A stretch of 64,000 nucleotides of DNA from Trichomonas vaginalis G3 (Eukaryota; Parabasalia; Trichomonadida; Trichomonadidae): assembly GCF_026262505.1 (NCBI RefSeq), contig NC_067205.1, positions 7,626,001 through 7,690,000 of the forward strand. The letters run 5' to 3'. The translations under genes and the position numbers were made by a program. Under the pieces are notes generated by a model. That model was not told the origin of the DNA. It saw only the letters and a list, made by a program, of their open reading frames with translations, and did not search any database. Within the stretch, counting starts at the first letter, position 1. The number at the start of each line of letters is the position of its first letter. This document shows positions 19,780-28,243 of the stretch, piece by piece.

Positions 19780-21354
19780 ATGCAGAACGAACAGCTAAAC
19801 GAATTTACTCCAGCAGAGCATATTCATCAGATTCGCTCATATTTCGATATCATAGACAATGCAGTTCAAATTGGTGACACTAATAGAAAATATTCTGACG
19901 CAAAGATTCCATCACAACCTGGAACTGCTAAAGATAACACATGGGTAACATTCAATCTCTCACCTCCTGGTGAAAATATGTTGGACCTTTACAATACATT
20001 CATTACGTATAAAATGGAAGGTCAATTTATTGTAGATAAAGAAATTGGTTCAGGTTCCAATAAAACAAACCCACCAGGATTTTGGATTGGTTTCGATGAC
20101 GCTTTCTATGCAGTTGCTGGATATCAAATCCTTGCAAATGGTCGTATCGTATATTCTCAAGACAACGCAAGAGAAGAAGCATATATAACTTCAAACTCAC
20201 AAACTACCGAACAAATAAAGAAAGTAGATGTTTTCTCAAAGACTCGACATGAAGATGTATGGAGTCATTCGGGAACATGCAGAACAGGACAAATTGTTAG
20301 TGGTCCAATTACAGCAGGAAAATCATTTGATTTTAAGCTTCGTTTAAGAATTCCTGTTAGAAGATTCCTTCCATTAGAAGCTATTCGATTTATTCCAGCT
20401 TTTGCAGGAAACATTCAGCTTAAAGTAAAGTTCAGTAGCGACGCCTTACAATGCACATCTATATCTGTAAATGATATCATTGCTTTCAATCCAACTCTTA
20501 AAGTTGCATTTGCTTCAGATTCAAATCCACCGACAAATAAATTTGTTCCATGGAATGAACCATTCACTATGATAACGAAGGCAGTAGAAGCTAGTGGAAC
20601 AGTTACTATTACAACTGTAACCCAGCAACTATTTCGAACAAAGATGGATTTTAATGAATGTTTCATTCATCCAAAGTCATTCTCTTTAGACCCTAACATT
20701 TATACAGAACTTGTAGAACATTATACAAACGAGGCTTTATGTTTTCCTGTTAAAGTTATGGATTGGATTCCTATGGACGGTTCATTCTCAAAGAATACAG
20801 ATAGTTCAAGTGCAACATTTACAGCAGCTTATACGCCTATTAATGTTAAAAGTATTTGGGCACTATTTAGAAAGAAAGACAACTATTATGTTAATTTTGA
20901 GAACCCTAAGTTTAAATATCTTCAGCTTTCCATGGGAGCTTATGGAAATATGCCTGCAGAACCTGAAAAATCATATGGACCTGTATTTTATGAAATGGTT
21001 GCGAACGCTTGCAATACAAACAATGATATGATAGGATTTAATGAAGATGTTATGAGGTCATTGGTGGATGATGGTAGTGTGGAACATAAATGGGATAGCT
21101 ATGACAACACACATTTCTTATGTGGTTTTCCAACAGAAGTGGACTTTTGCTTCCAGCAAGGTCAAACATCTACTGCTCCAATAACATACAAATTGTCTGT
21201 TAAAGGACCTATTGAACTAGCAACTGAAAATGTACCAAAGCCACTTATTGGATTTATGAGGGATTGTTGCTTTGCCATTCAGGTGCGTGCTAATGGCATC
21301 CCCATAATAAGATTAGATGACTATAACTTAGCTACGGACGACAGTGAGGAATAA
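19780..21354 (+). CDS. Major capsid protein (Polinton double jelly-roll type)
   Basis: 524 residues, whole. Starts MQNEQLNEFTPAEHIHQIRS; rich in beta-strand-like sequence throughout, with features usual in Polinton capsid proteins: an early WVTFNLSPPGENMLDLYNTF stretch and an even spread of Pro/Gly loops and aromatic residues. The length fits the family (about 500-600 aa). It is the longest structural gene and stands between small basic and proline-rich virion-like genes. The upstream motif atttttatctgaagtaaata is typical of this element's genes. I assign it by length, composition and place; a structure prediction would be decisive. No counterpart is present in C. Confidence 0.7.
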   Translation: MQNEQLNEFTPAEHIHQIRSYFDIIDNAVQIGDTNRKYSDAKIPSQPGTAKDNTWVTFNLSPPGENMLDLYNTFITYKMEGQFIVDKEIGSGSNKTNPPGFWIGFDDAFYAVAGYQILANGRIVYSQDNAREEAYITSNSQTTEQIKKVDVFSKTRHEDVWSHSGTCRTGQIVSGPITAGKSFDFKLRLRIPVRRFLPLEAIRFIPAFAGNIQLKVKFSSDALQCTSISVNDIIAFNPTLKVAFASDSNPPTNKFVPWNEPFTMITKAVEASGTVTITTVTQQLFRTKMDFNECFIHPKSFSLDPNIYTELVEHYTNEALCFPVKVMDWIPMDGSFSKNTDSSSATFTAAYTPINVKSIWALFRKKDNYYVNFENPKFKYLQLSMGAYGNMPAEPEKSYGPVFYEMVANACNTNNDMIGFNEDVMRSLVDDGSVEHKWDSYDNTHFLCGFPTEVDFCFQQGQTSTAPITYKLSVKGPIELATENVPKPLIGFMRDCCFAIQVRANGIPIIRLDDYNLATDDSEE

Positions 21355-21384
21355 AGGATGAACGTTTATTTTTAAAGCTTATAA

Positions 21385-21841
21385 ATGAGTTCTTCATCAA
21401 GCTCTCGTGAACCTTCACCATCTATGAAACAAACTTTACCAAACGATTATGGAGCACCTATTGAATATTTCTTACGAGCTGCACAATGGCAAAGAGCAGT
21501 CTCACCAAGGTTAGGTGTTCCACCAGCTCCTGTCAAAAATAGCATTTGGTCAAGTCCTTATATAAAATGGTCTCCCACTAGGTTTGCTAGCTACAGCAGG
21601 AGCAGTTATGATGTTGAAAAGAAATAAAGCAAATGTTGTAAATAATACTGAAGTAGCTGAAGTTAAACAAACTCCAACACCTTCGCCAAAACCAACGCCT
21701 TCACAAGCAAAACCTTCAATGACTCCTGAACCTATGGAAGTACAAACTCCTGTTCAAAAGTCAACTCCTAAACCGACTCCAACATTTAAACCAGAACCTA
21801 CTCCTCAAATAAATCGTAAAACTCCTGCGTTTCCTTACTGA
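21385..21841 (+). pseudogene. Ser/Pro-rich small protein (broken)
   Basis: Follows the capsid gene by 30 bp. The N-terminus is Ser-rich (MSSSSSSREPSPSMKQ), then comes a hydrophobic stretch (ATAGAVMMLKR) and a long Pro/Thr/Lys tail with PTPSPKPTPSQAKP and a FPY end. It could be a small membrane or cement protein. Broken, about one break. Its tail is related to the ORF at 24244-24414. Confidence 0.55.
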
Positions 21842-21889
21842 AAAAATAACGTTATTTTTATTTAATATTAAAATTTTTATTTGATTGAA

Positions 21890-22126
21890 ATGACAAATAA
21901 AGTCACTGAAGCAATGAAACAAAAGTTTTTGGTAGAATACATTAAATCAGGAACTATTCCAGAAGGTTTTTACATTCATACTATGAAGGATGGTAGAGTT
22001 CAGTTTAGAAAGATAAAGCAACCATTAGATAAAGAAGGAATTTTGAGAAAGATTAAACTTCATGAGGACAACATTGCTGAACTTAAGAAGAAGTTAGAAG
22101 AGTTGGAGAAAGGAAGAGAGTTATAA
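21890..22126 (+). CDS. 78-aa charged protein with C-terminal coiled coil
   Basis: MTNKVTEAMKQKFLVEYIKS..., with the FYIHTMKDGRVQFRKIK segment shared with other small Polinton proteins and a leucine-rich coiled coil at the end (IAELKKKLEELEKGREL). The ATG at 21890 is used because the sequence from there is conserved in the C copy (23959-24195). Leader atttttatttgattgaa. Function unknown. Confidence 0.65.
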   Translation: MTNKVTEAMKQKFLVEYIKSGTIPEGFYIHTMKDGRVQFRKIKQPLDKEGILRKIKLHEDNIAELKKKLEELEKGREL

Positions 22127-22142
22127 AGCAATGAATTCAACA

Positions 22143-22190
22143 GGGTGAAAAAAGAGGTGAAAAAAGAGGTGAGATCTCACCACTTCACCT
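22143..22190. repeat. Compound palindrome, GGTGAGA type
   Basis: gggtgaaaaaagaggtgaaa, core ggtgagatctcacc, then cttcacct. It lies between the 78-aa gene and the terminal 94-aa gene, where A has a hybrid type. Confidence 0.8.
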
Positions 22191-22286
22191 AAATTTATTT
22201 TTGTGCTATGTTTTCATACGTGTGAGGGTGGTGATATCATTAATTTTAAGTTTATTTTTTTTTTGAAAATTTTTATTTGGATGTAA

Positions 22287-22571
22287 ATGACAGAACAAAA
22301 GCAACTCATTCGAAATCCACAGTATAACAAACATACATTTAAACATTTATTCTTCCTTCCTGAGCATAACATGTTCTTTCAAATACATCCGAGACCAGTT
22401 GACTTTTCATTGATTGTGTATAAAGATAGAAATAGTTATATCATTAAACCATACGATGACGAAGGTAAGTTATGTAAATTGTACGTTAAGAAGTTAGAAA
22501 AAGGTTATGGCTTCAAGTATGACTACAATAGGGTTAACACTGATGATGAAGATATTGAGGAAAATTTATGA
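22287..22571 (+). CDS. 94-aa terminal-repeat protein
   Basis: B copy of the protein encoded within the terminal repeats (see 3896-4180), beginning MTEQKQLIRNPQYNKHTFK. Whole. Same leader (atttttatttggatgtaa) and same place next to the outer repeat. A few residues differ from the C copies. Confidence 0.75.
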   Translation: MTEQKQLIRNPQYNKHTFKHLFFLPEHNMFFQIHPRPVDFSLIVYKDRNSYIIKPYDDEGKLCKLYVKKLEKGYGFKYDYNRVNTDDEDIEENL

Positions 22572-22796
22572 GAACATTAGTGAAGTCGTTAGTGAGAACG
22601 ATAGTGAGAACGTTTATTTTTTACATTAGTGAGTTCGTTAGTGAAGTGGTTGGCGGCTTTGTAAATATTTAAGGTTAAGTTAGTGTTGTCGTTTGTGTTG
22701 TAAAATATACGTTAGTGGTTTTGTAAAGTGTCAAATTCACAAGTATTGGGTAAGGAGGCGCGCAGTGCCTCCGTACCCATGACTTGTATACTAACT
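22572..22796. repeat. Outer terminal inverted repeat of Polinton B, right end
   Basis: The same word series as in A and C (gttagtgagaacgatagtga, aaatatttaaggttaagtta), a hairpin around aaggaggcgcgcagtgcctcc, and the terminal tatactaact ending at 22796. The flank beginning agcat is the expected right-hand target duplication; its partner is off the window. Confidence 0.85.
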
Positions 22797-22896
22797 AGCA
22801 TTTCAACTTCAAGAAATCGAATTATCAAAGGTTAGTCGCGGCAGAAAACCAAATCCACCAACATTTGAGCAAAAACAATTAATTAATTCTTGTGTT
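22797..22896 (+). pseudogene. DDE (rve-type) transposase gene, N-terminal piece
   Basis: About 100 bp between the end of Polinton B and the MULE-like element. One frame reads through a VSRGRKPNPPTFEQKQ segment typical of an N-terminal helix-turn-helix/AT-hook-like domain of a transposase. The frame meets the MULE target duplication at 22887-22896. The continuation of this gene is on the other side of the MULE-like element, from 38343. Confidence 0.5.
22887..22896. repeat. 10-bp target-site duplication, left copy
   Basis: ttcttgtgtt, identical to 38343-38352. Directly abuts the left inverted repeat of the MULE-like element. Confidence 0.75.
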
Positions 22897-22940
22897 GAGA
22901 AAGGGACAGACTAGCCCATTGTCACTTTTTAATTTAGCAA

Positions 22941-23054
22941 ATGAACGCTTATGGAGTGGAGTTTTTGGGTAAATCTGATTTGCTTATAAATGAAATAAAA
23001 TCAAAAGAAACCATATTGGCATTATATTATGCAAAAATAAATGATCTTACTTAG
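22941..23054 (+). CDS. 37-aa ORF at left of MULE-like element
   Basis: MNAYGVEFLGKSDLLINEIK... ends where the 121-bp tandem array starts. Together with the ORF right of the array it could be two parts of one small gene into which the array expanded; this is inference from position only. Confidence 0.35.
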   Translation: MNAYGVEFLGKSDLLINEIKSKETILALYYAKINDLT

Positions 23055-23271
23055 TACTTTTAAAGTTAATTTCAGAAAAAAATTTGAACACAATGGTATC
23101 GGCAACATACAAGTGGTGTACAACCAAAATATAAGTTGGTTTTAAAACATATATTGCTATATCTCATGATCTTACTTAGTACTTTTAAAGTTAATTTCAG
23201 AAAAAATTTGACACAATGGTATCCGGCACATACAAGTGGTGTACAACCAAAATATAAGTTGGTTTAAACAT
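23040..23271. repeat. 121-bp tandem array, left part
   Basis: About 1.9 copies of the 121-bp unit (atgatcttacttagtacttt ... aaaatataagttggttt). The first unit is slightly diverged; the second is nearly identical to those right of Polinton C. The array is cut here by C. Confidence 0.85.
23267..23271. repeat. Target-site duplication of Polinton C, left
   Basis: aacat, repeated at 37028-37032 directly outside the terminal repeats of C. Confidence 0.75.
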
Positions 23272-23511
23272 AGTTAGTATGGTTAACTTGGGTACTGTGG
23301 CACTGCGTTCACCGTACACACACTTAGCGAATTTGACACTTTACAAAACCGTTAACGTATATTTTACAACACAAACGACAACACTAACTTAACCTTAAAT
23401 ATTTACAAAACCGCCAACCACTTCACCTCACTAATGTTTTCACAAACGACTTCACTACTGTAAAAATAAACGTTCTCACTATCGTTCTCACTAACGACTT
23501 CACTAATGTTC

Positions 23512-23796
23512 TCATAAATTTTCCTCAATATCTTCATCATCAGTGTTAACCCTATTGTAGTCATACTTGAAGCCATAAACTTTCTCTAACTTCTTAACGT
23601 ACAATTTACATAACTTACCTTCGTCATCGTATGGTTTAATGATATAACTATTTCTATCTTTATACACAGTCAATGAAAAGTCAACTGGTCTCGGATGTAT
23701 TTGAAAGAACATGTTATGCTCAGGAAGGAAGAATAAATGTTTAAATGTATGTTTGTTATACTGTGGAATTCGAATGAGTTGCTTTTGTTCTGTCAT
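23512..23796 (-). CDS. 94-aa terminal-repeat protein
   Basis: Encoded within the left terminal repeat of C, MTEQKQLIRIPQYNKHTFK..., matching the right-end copy at 36503-36787. Whole. The leader is atttttatttggatgtaa. Confidence 0.75.
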   Translation of the reverse strand: MTEQKQLIRIPQYNKHTFKHLFFLPEHNMFFQIHPRPVDFSLTVYKDRNSYIIKPYDDEGKLCKLYVKKLEKVYGFKYDYNRVNTDDEDIEENL

Positions 23797-23894
23797 TTAC
23801 ATCCAAATAAAAATTTTCAGTAAATAAAAAATAAACTTAAAATAAATGATATCACCACCCTCACATGTATGAAAACATAGCCCAAAAATAAATT

Positions 23895-23943
23895 TAGGTG
23901 AAGTGGTGAAATCTCACCTCTTTTTTCACCTCTTTTTTCACCT
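23895..23943. repeat. Compound palindrome, GGTGAGA type
   Basis: aggtgaagtggtgaaatctc followed by acctcttttttcacctc, the inverted partner of 36356-36403 within the C terminal repeats. Confidence 0.75.
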
Positions 23944-23958
23944 CATGAATTCATTACT

Positions 23959-24195
23959 TTATAACTCTCTTCCTTTCTCCAACTCTTCTAACTTCTTCTT
24001 AAGTTCAGCAATGTTGTCCTCATGAAGTTTAATCTTTCTCAAAATTCCTTCTCTATCTAATGGTTGCTTTATCTTTCTAAACTGAACTCTACCATCCTTC
24101 ATAGTATGAACGTAAAAACCTTCTGGAACCGCTCCTGATTTAATGTATTCTACCAAAAACTTTTGTTTCATTGCTTCAGTGACTTTAGTCGTCAT
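23959..24195 (-). CDS. 78-aa charged protein with C-terminal coiled coil
   Basis: C copy of 21890-22126, starting MTTKVTEAMKQKFLVEYIKS and ending with the leucine-rich coiled coil. Whole. Lies just inside the left terminal repeat, as expected from the gene order of B read in reverse. Confidence 0.65.
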   Translation of the reverse strand: MTTKVTEAMKQKFLVEYIKSGAVPEGFYVHTMKDGRVQFRKIKQPLDREGILRKIKLHEDNIAELKKKLEELEKGREL

Positions 24196-24243
24196 TTCAA
24201 TCAAATAAAAATGTTCAAATAAAATAAAAATAACGTTATTTTT

Positions 24244-24414
24244 TCAGTAAGGAAACGCAGGAGTTTTACGATTTATTTGAGGCGTAGGTTCTGGTTTAAA
24301 TGTTGGAGTCGGTTTAGGAGTTGACTTTTGAACAGGAGTTTGTACTTCCATAGGTTCAGGAGTCATTGAAGGTTTTGCTTGTGAAGGCGTTGTTGTGTTC
24401 TCTAATGTTGACAT
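24244..24414 (-). CDS. 56-aa proline-rich ORF
   Basis: A short open frame whose Pro/Lys/Thr-rich body (KPTPTFKPEPTPQ) and FPY end are related to the tail of the Ser/Pro-rich gene at 21385-21841. Upstream is a version of the shared cassette leader (about 24420-24475, inverted). Whether it is expressed is unknown. Confidence 0.4.
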   Translation of the reverse strand: MSTLENTTTPSQAKPSMTPEPMEVQTPVQKSTPKPTPTFKPEPTPQINRKTPAFPY

Positions 24415-24521
24415 TACTGTTCTTACATACAGGATAAAAAAATAAATAAAATAAAAACTAACTTTATTTTTTCTGAGATAAACACTATTTCTTCACAACA
24501 TTAAATTTTATCCTGTATGAA

Positions 24522-24896
24522 ATGACTTTAAAAAGATTATTGACTGACTTCGAATACTATCTCATTGACGCACTGACAGACCCTCAAAACTGTGTTGAAA
24601 GTTCTTTAAGCTTTAAGATTGAAGGTACGACGCATTTTGTCTTCACTTACGTATTGAAAGAATATGACCGTTATCATAACGAAGTGAATCAAACACTAAT
24701 AAAATTTGTAGATAAAAAATTGGTTAACAATGAATATTTTAAACGTGAAGACCCAAACACTGCTGGAGATGATGAAGAATACAGACAAGTTATTGAAAAA
24801 AATAACGCAAGATTAGATGCAATAGAAAAGAAGTTTAATGAATGTCTTACAAACACGTATGAATATCTTATGCAGTGGGAAGCCAGATGGAAATAA
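24522..24896 (+). CDS. 124-aa protein, function unknown
   Basis: MTLKRLLTDFEYYLIDALTD..., acidic and mostly helical, with a Cys pair far apart (NCVESS, NECLTN). The leader ttttatcctgtatgaa is Polinton-like. No counterpart in A or B within the window, so it is an accessory gene of C. Confidence 0.5.
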   Translation: MTLKRLLTDFEYYLIDALTDPQNCVESSLSFKIEGTTHFVFTYVLKEYDRYHNEVNQTLIKFVDKKLVNNEYFKREDPNTAGDDEEYRQVIEKNNARLDAIEKKFNECLTNTYEYLMQWEARWK

Positions 24897-24937
24897 ATTT
24901 ACGTCAAATATGCAATTTATAAAATCTTATGTCGACA

Positions 24938-25009
24938 GGCTACGTAGCACAGTGGTCTAAGGTGGTGTTATGGAGGGGTCAGGTCTGTGGTTCGAACCGC
25001 GACAGCGCC
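24938..25009 (+). tRNA. tRNA-like sequence (possibly decayed)
   Basis: 72 bp containing an A-box-like tagcacagtggtctaagg and a perfect B-box core ggttcgaacc at the spacing expected of a tRNA gene. The TPsiC stem can form, but the acceptor stem (ggctacg against the 3' end) pairs poorly, and the anticodon loop is not clear. It may be a decayed tRNA gene, a tRNA-derived repeat or chance. tRNAscan-SE would settle it. Confidence 0.25.
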
Positions 25010-25074
25010 GTATTTTCTTATTTTCTTTATTTGTCTTGTTTGTCGTGAATAAAAAGTGTCATAAAAGTGCTCTA

Positions 25075-25139
25075 TCTTCCACGGGAATAAATAAAAAATT
25101 TACTTTATTTCTTCTTTATTTCTTTGTTCCCGTGGAAGA
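25075..25139. repeat. Perfect 13-bp stem, AT-rich loop
   Basis: tcttccacgggaa (25075-25087) and its exact reverse complement (25127-25139) around a 39-bp AT-rich loop, between the tRNA-like sequence and the 321-aa cassette. Possibly the ends of a tiny inserted element or a terminator-like structure. Confidence 0.6.
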
Positions 25140-25249
25140 AGGGTTTTGCTGTTTTTTCTCAGCCGAAATCAATGATTTTTTCATTTTTGGAATCCTTAGC
25201 GAATGAGGAATCTTTTCTCTCGTGGAAGCTTTGACCTAAAATATAATTT

Positions 25250-25298
25250 AGGTGAAGAGGTGAGATGTCACCTGTTTTCTCACCTCTTTTTTCACCCT
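25250..25298. repeat. Compound palindrome, GGTGAGA type
   Basis: aggtgaagaggtgagatgtc ... ttttttcaccct, forward orientation, upstream of the 321-aa cassette in C. Confidence 0.8.
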
Positions 25299-25379
25299 CG
25301 TGACTTTGTCATAACTTCTTCGTAAATGCTTTGTCATAACTTCTTCGTAAATGAGTGTAAATGACCAAAAATATATTAT

Positions 25380-25428
25380 AGGTGAAGAGGTGAGATGTCA
25401 CCTCTTTTTTCACCTAATTTCTCACCCT
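25380..25428. repeat. Compound palindrome, GGTGAGA type (second copy)
   Basis: A second forward copy 130 bp downstream, immediately before the shared leader. Between the two copies the word tttgtcataacttcttcgta is tandemly doubled. Confidence 0.8.
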
Positions 25429-25517
25429 CATGAATTTGAATTTTCATGAATTTCCTTAAGATAGAAAAATAACGTTAGTTTTATTTTTATTTATTTTTTT
25501 ATTTTGTATGTAAAGAT

Positions 25518-26483
25518 ATGATTTCAACAATCGGCACAACAACAATTCAAGCCGCGAACGGCGGGACTCTGTCCACAACAACTTCACCAAACTCGTTAGT
25601 CATGAATCCAACATCTATGTTAGTAGAGATGAAAAGCTTCATTCCTTCTTCATATACTTTCGAAACAAAAATCCAGAAGATAAAGCAAGAACTTTTAACA
25701 AGTAATTTAGACTGTAGTGCGAAAGATGAAACAAATGAACAGTATCTTTATGAAATGCAGGACATTATTGACCATTTACCTAAACTACCTGAAATTCAGC
25801 ATCAAAAACTAACTATTCCTGAATTCGATGAAATAGAAGTGAAACCAACTGACTCAGTAGAAATAAAGAAGTTCATTCGAAAGGTAAACTATGAGTTTCT
25901 AGGATTTCATTGCAACCATAAGGTTATGGACAAAGATTGCGACATGGTATATAAGAATGTTTCTGACATATATAAATCCGGGGAGTTTAAGACCTACGAT
26001 AACTTTGTTTCGTTAGTTGCTGAATGTGTATGGCAGATAAGAGATAAAGATAGAAGAGGTAAAATATGGAACGAACAGATAAGACCAACTGCTTTTGAGT
26101 TAAAGAAAACCATTGACGCCTTAGTTGTTTTAGCAGGTAAGGTTTCAGAATATAACGCAAAAATGAATCCGCAATGTTCTAAATGTAAAGCAGCAATTAG
26201 GAAATATAACTACTCCGTCAAAGAGATAGAAAGAATGCGAAACGACTATGCAGACTTAAAGAAAGAAGCAGAAAAGCCAGCAGAAAATAAAATGGACATG
26301 TTAGCATTTCTGAACAAAAACTATCCAACTGCTGACGATTTCCTTCTATCTGACGTCAAGAAGAAATATAAAGAAACTTTCGGCATTGTTAAAACTTTTG
26401 ACATACTGACAGAAGAAATAGAAGCTACGAAATTGTTTAGGATTTCAAATATACATCGTACAATTCATGTAAAACGCTTGTGA
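25518..26483 (+). CDS. 321-aa cassette protein, function unknown
   Basis: Whole copy of 11293-12258, starting MISTIGTTTIQAANGG. It is flanked upstream by forward and downstream by reverse compound palindromes and has the shared leader (25446-25517). Relative to the integrase gene it points the opposite way from the B copy, so the cassette has been inverted or inserted independently. The CSKCK motif is kept. Confidence 0.75.
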   Translation: MISTIGTTTIQAANGGTLSTTTSPNSLVMNPTSMLVEMKSFIPSSYTFETKIQKIKQELLTSNLDCSAKDETNEQYLYEMQDIIDHLPKLPEIQHQKLTIPEFDEIEVKPTDSVEIKKFIRKVNYEFLGFHCNHKVMDKDCDMVYKNVSDIYKSGEFKTYDNFVSLVAECVWQIRDKDRRGKIWNEQIRPTAFELKKTIDALVVLAGKVSEYNAKMNPQCSKCKAAIRKYNYSVKEIERMRNDYADLKKEAEKPAENKMDMLAFLNKNYPTADDFLLSDVKKKYKETFGIVKTFDILTEEIEATKLFRISNIHRTIHVKRL

Positions 26484-26489
26484 AAAACT

Positions 26490-26539
26490 GGGGTGAGAAA
26501 ACAGGTGAGAAAACGGGTGACATCTCACCTCTTCACCTA
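26490..26539. repeat. Compound palindrome, GGTGAGA type, reverse
   Basis: ggggtgagaaaacaggtgag ... ctcttcacct, inverted relative to the upstream copies, closing the 321-aa cassette. Confidence 0.8.
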
Positions 26540-26562
26540 TAATATATTTTTGCTTTAATTAA

Positions 26563-27057
26563 ATGCTTTCCGGAAACGTCGATGAAAATCATATGGACAA
26601 ATTATATGAAAAAATTAATAATGATTACCCCTCATTAACCAGGGAAATGACGGATTCTATAGTTCGTAAATTCGATGAAATACAGGATATGTGGTTCGAC
26701 AGATTCGACATGAACGATAAGGAAAAGAGAAAGAACGATAACAATTTACTTACTAAAAGAATCCTAAAATCTAAAATAGGTGAAGCTTCAACATTTAACA
26801 CAGTACATAACTTTTACACCGCTGTTTATATTTTCAATAATTTATTTAACGATGAACGAGAAAGAAAAAGTATGTTTAACGGAAGAAATGAATATGATTT
26901 TATCCTTTGTGCTGTTCGGGATGTTGACATGAAACTAAAGAAAATATTCTTATTACAAGATGACACGGTTGAAGATGAAGTCAATGAGTTTTTAAATCGT
27001 GATTTAAATGAAATTGATGAAGTTATGACCGAATGTTATAAAAAGTTCAAGAGGTGA
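26563..27057 (+). CDS. 164-aa protein, function unknown
   Basis: MLSGNVDENHMDKLYEKINN..., an acidic/basic mixed helical protein. It sits between two compound palindromes and its final codons run into the second one, as other cassette genes do. No counterpart elsewhere in the window. No domain recognised. Confidence 0.55.
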   Translation: MLSGNVDENHMDKLYEKINNDYPSLTREMTDSIVRKFDEIQDMWFDRFDMNDKEKRKNDNNLLTKRILKSKIGEASTFNTVHNFYTAVYIFNNLFNDERERKSMFNGRNEYDFILCAVRDVDMKLKKIFLLQDDTVEDEVNEFLNRDLNEIDEVMTECYKKFKR

Positions 27058-27100
27058 AAAAAGAGGTGAGAAAACAGGTGAAATCTCACCTCTTCACCTA
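27051..27100. repeat. Compound palindrome, GGTGAGA type
   Basis: gaggtgaaaaaagaggtgag ... cctcttcaccta. It overlaps the end of the 164-aa gene and precedes the integrase trailer (gtctgatttacatc). Confidence 0.8.
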
Positions 27101-27138
27101 AATTATATTTTTGTCTGATTTACATCCAACGAAAAAGT

Positions 27139-28224
27139 TTAGAAGAATTTTCTTATTCTTTCTGGCATGTTTTTATCTTTCCAGTACTCCCGCTCTAATG
27201 GTCCCAGATGAGTTGGTTTAGATTCTCTCAAGTTCTTAGATGGTATAACATCTTCAACGCCTCCTTCATATCTTACTTTATAAGTGTCATCGTTTGTGTT
27301 ATAGTCAAGTATTTCAATAACCACTCCTCGCTTTGCTTCGTCAATGGTTTCAGCAAGTTTGCCATTACTACTTTCGACTAATTTATGTCGAGGGTAAAAT
27401 GCTATGGAGTCGTCAGCAGCTTTTATAAGATATCCATTACCTTGCGTAGAGTCTACGATATAATAATTTCGACTTAACCTTAAACGTTTCTTTGTCAATG
27501 GTTTGTCGTCAAGAACTACACGAACTTTTGTACCAGGAATGAGAGTAAATTGTGTTGAATTTCTGATATTTTGTGTTTGGCTTCGTTTCTTTTGTATATA
27601 CTTTTCTTCTTGTTGTTGTGTCATTGAATTTGGTGTATGTCCTGTTGTAGAATGTGTTGAGGAATTATATACTTCGAGAAAATGTTTCATTGTTTCTTCG
27701 GTAAAGTCTCGCTCTTGATTTAAATCTCTGAGAGTCCTTATGAAGCGGTTAATGATACCGAGTATGTTATGGTTATGGTCTTCAGTAGTGTAGTGAGTTA
27801 TGTTATGCTTAATGAGAAATTCTGTGATTTCGTTGCTGAGGTATGCACCGTCTTGGTCTGATGTTAAAATACTTGGGCTATGTTCTGCTACAAACTTTTG
27901 TAAAACTCTTAACACTTCATGAGTTCCTTTATTTCTCATTATATACGCATATGCTTTACGAGTGTTAACATTTATGAAGATGAGGAATGGTTTATGTCCT
28001 CCTTTTCTGCTTTGAATGAGAGTGTCAAATTGGTATGCGTCAGGAGTGTTGGAGTAAATTGGTAAAAAGTAGTCGTAAGGATTTATTTTTGTTTGATGTA
28101 CAACATTTTTGTCAAAGAACCTTTTCACTTCAGCTCTGTTAGTAAATCCCGAACTCTTTGCAGCTTCATTGAACTTCTTAAATGACCTCCATGGATGTTG
28201 TTCGAATACTTCTTTCAAGCTCAT
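27139..28224 (-). CDS. Polinton DDE integrase with chromo-like C-terminus
   Basis: 361 residues, apparently whole. The N-terminus (MSLKEVFEQHPWRSFKKFNE) is a short helical domain. The rve-type core spans about residues 45-190 with YQFDTLIQ, TSDQDGAYLSNEI and the NRFIRTLRDLNQER helix. Residues about 290-340 form an SH3/chromo-like module (DTYKVRYEGGVEDVIPSKNL). This type of enzyme joins Polinton ends to target DNA and gives the 5-6-bp duplications seen here. It is convergent with the 164-aa gene. Confidence 0.9.
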   Translation of the reverse strand: MSLKEVFEQHPWRSFKKFNEAAKSSGFTNRAEVKRFFDKNVVHQTKINPYDYFLPIYSNTPDAYQFDTLIQSRKGGHKPFLIFINVNTRKAYAYIMRNKGTHEVLRVLQKFVAEHSPSILTSDQDGAYLSNEITEFLIKHNITHYTTEDHNHNILGIINRFIRTLRDLNQERDFTEETMKHFLEVYNSSTHSTTGHTPNSMTQQQEEKYIQKKRSQTQNIRNSTQFTLIPGTKVRVVLDDKPLTKKRLRLSRNYYIVDSTQGNGYLIKAADDSIAFYPRHKLVESSNGKLAETIDEAKRGVVIEILDYNTNDDTYKVRYEGGVEDVIPSKNLRESKPTHLGPLEREYWKDKNMPERIRKFF

Positions 28225-28243
28225 TTATGTAAAGTTAAAGATT

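Larger units (their letters stand above)
4374..22796. mobile_element. Polinton/Maverick B (left part interrupted by A)
   Basis: A Polinton of the same family as A and C. Order from the left: ATPase remnant, 133-aa, 204-aa, 80-aa and 258-aa proteins, collagen/tail-collar fibre, integrase, 321-aa gene, KilA-N gene, 135-aa gene, PolB, small proteins, major capsid protein, 79-aa and 94-aa proteins, terminal repeat. It is the only element here with both PolB and a major capsid gene of this lineage. Its right end is tatactaact at 22796; its left end is beyond element A, off the window. It is broken with a dozen or more breaks, especially in fibre, integrase and polymerase. Confidence 0.9.
23272..23965. 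repeat. Long terminal inverted repeat of Polinton C, left
   Basis: Inverted copy of 36335-37027. Besides the outer AT-rich words it contains the whole 94-aa gene, its leader and a compound palindrome. Differences from the right copy are few. Confidence 0.85.
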
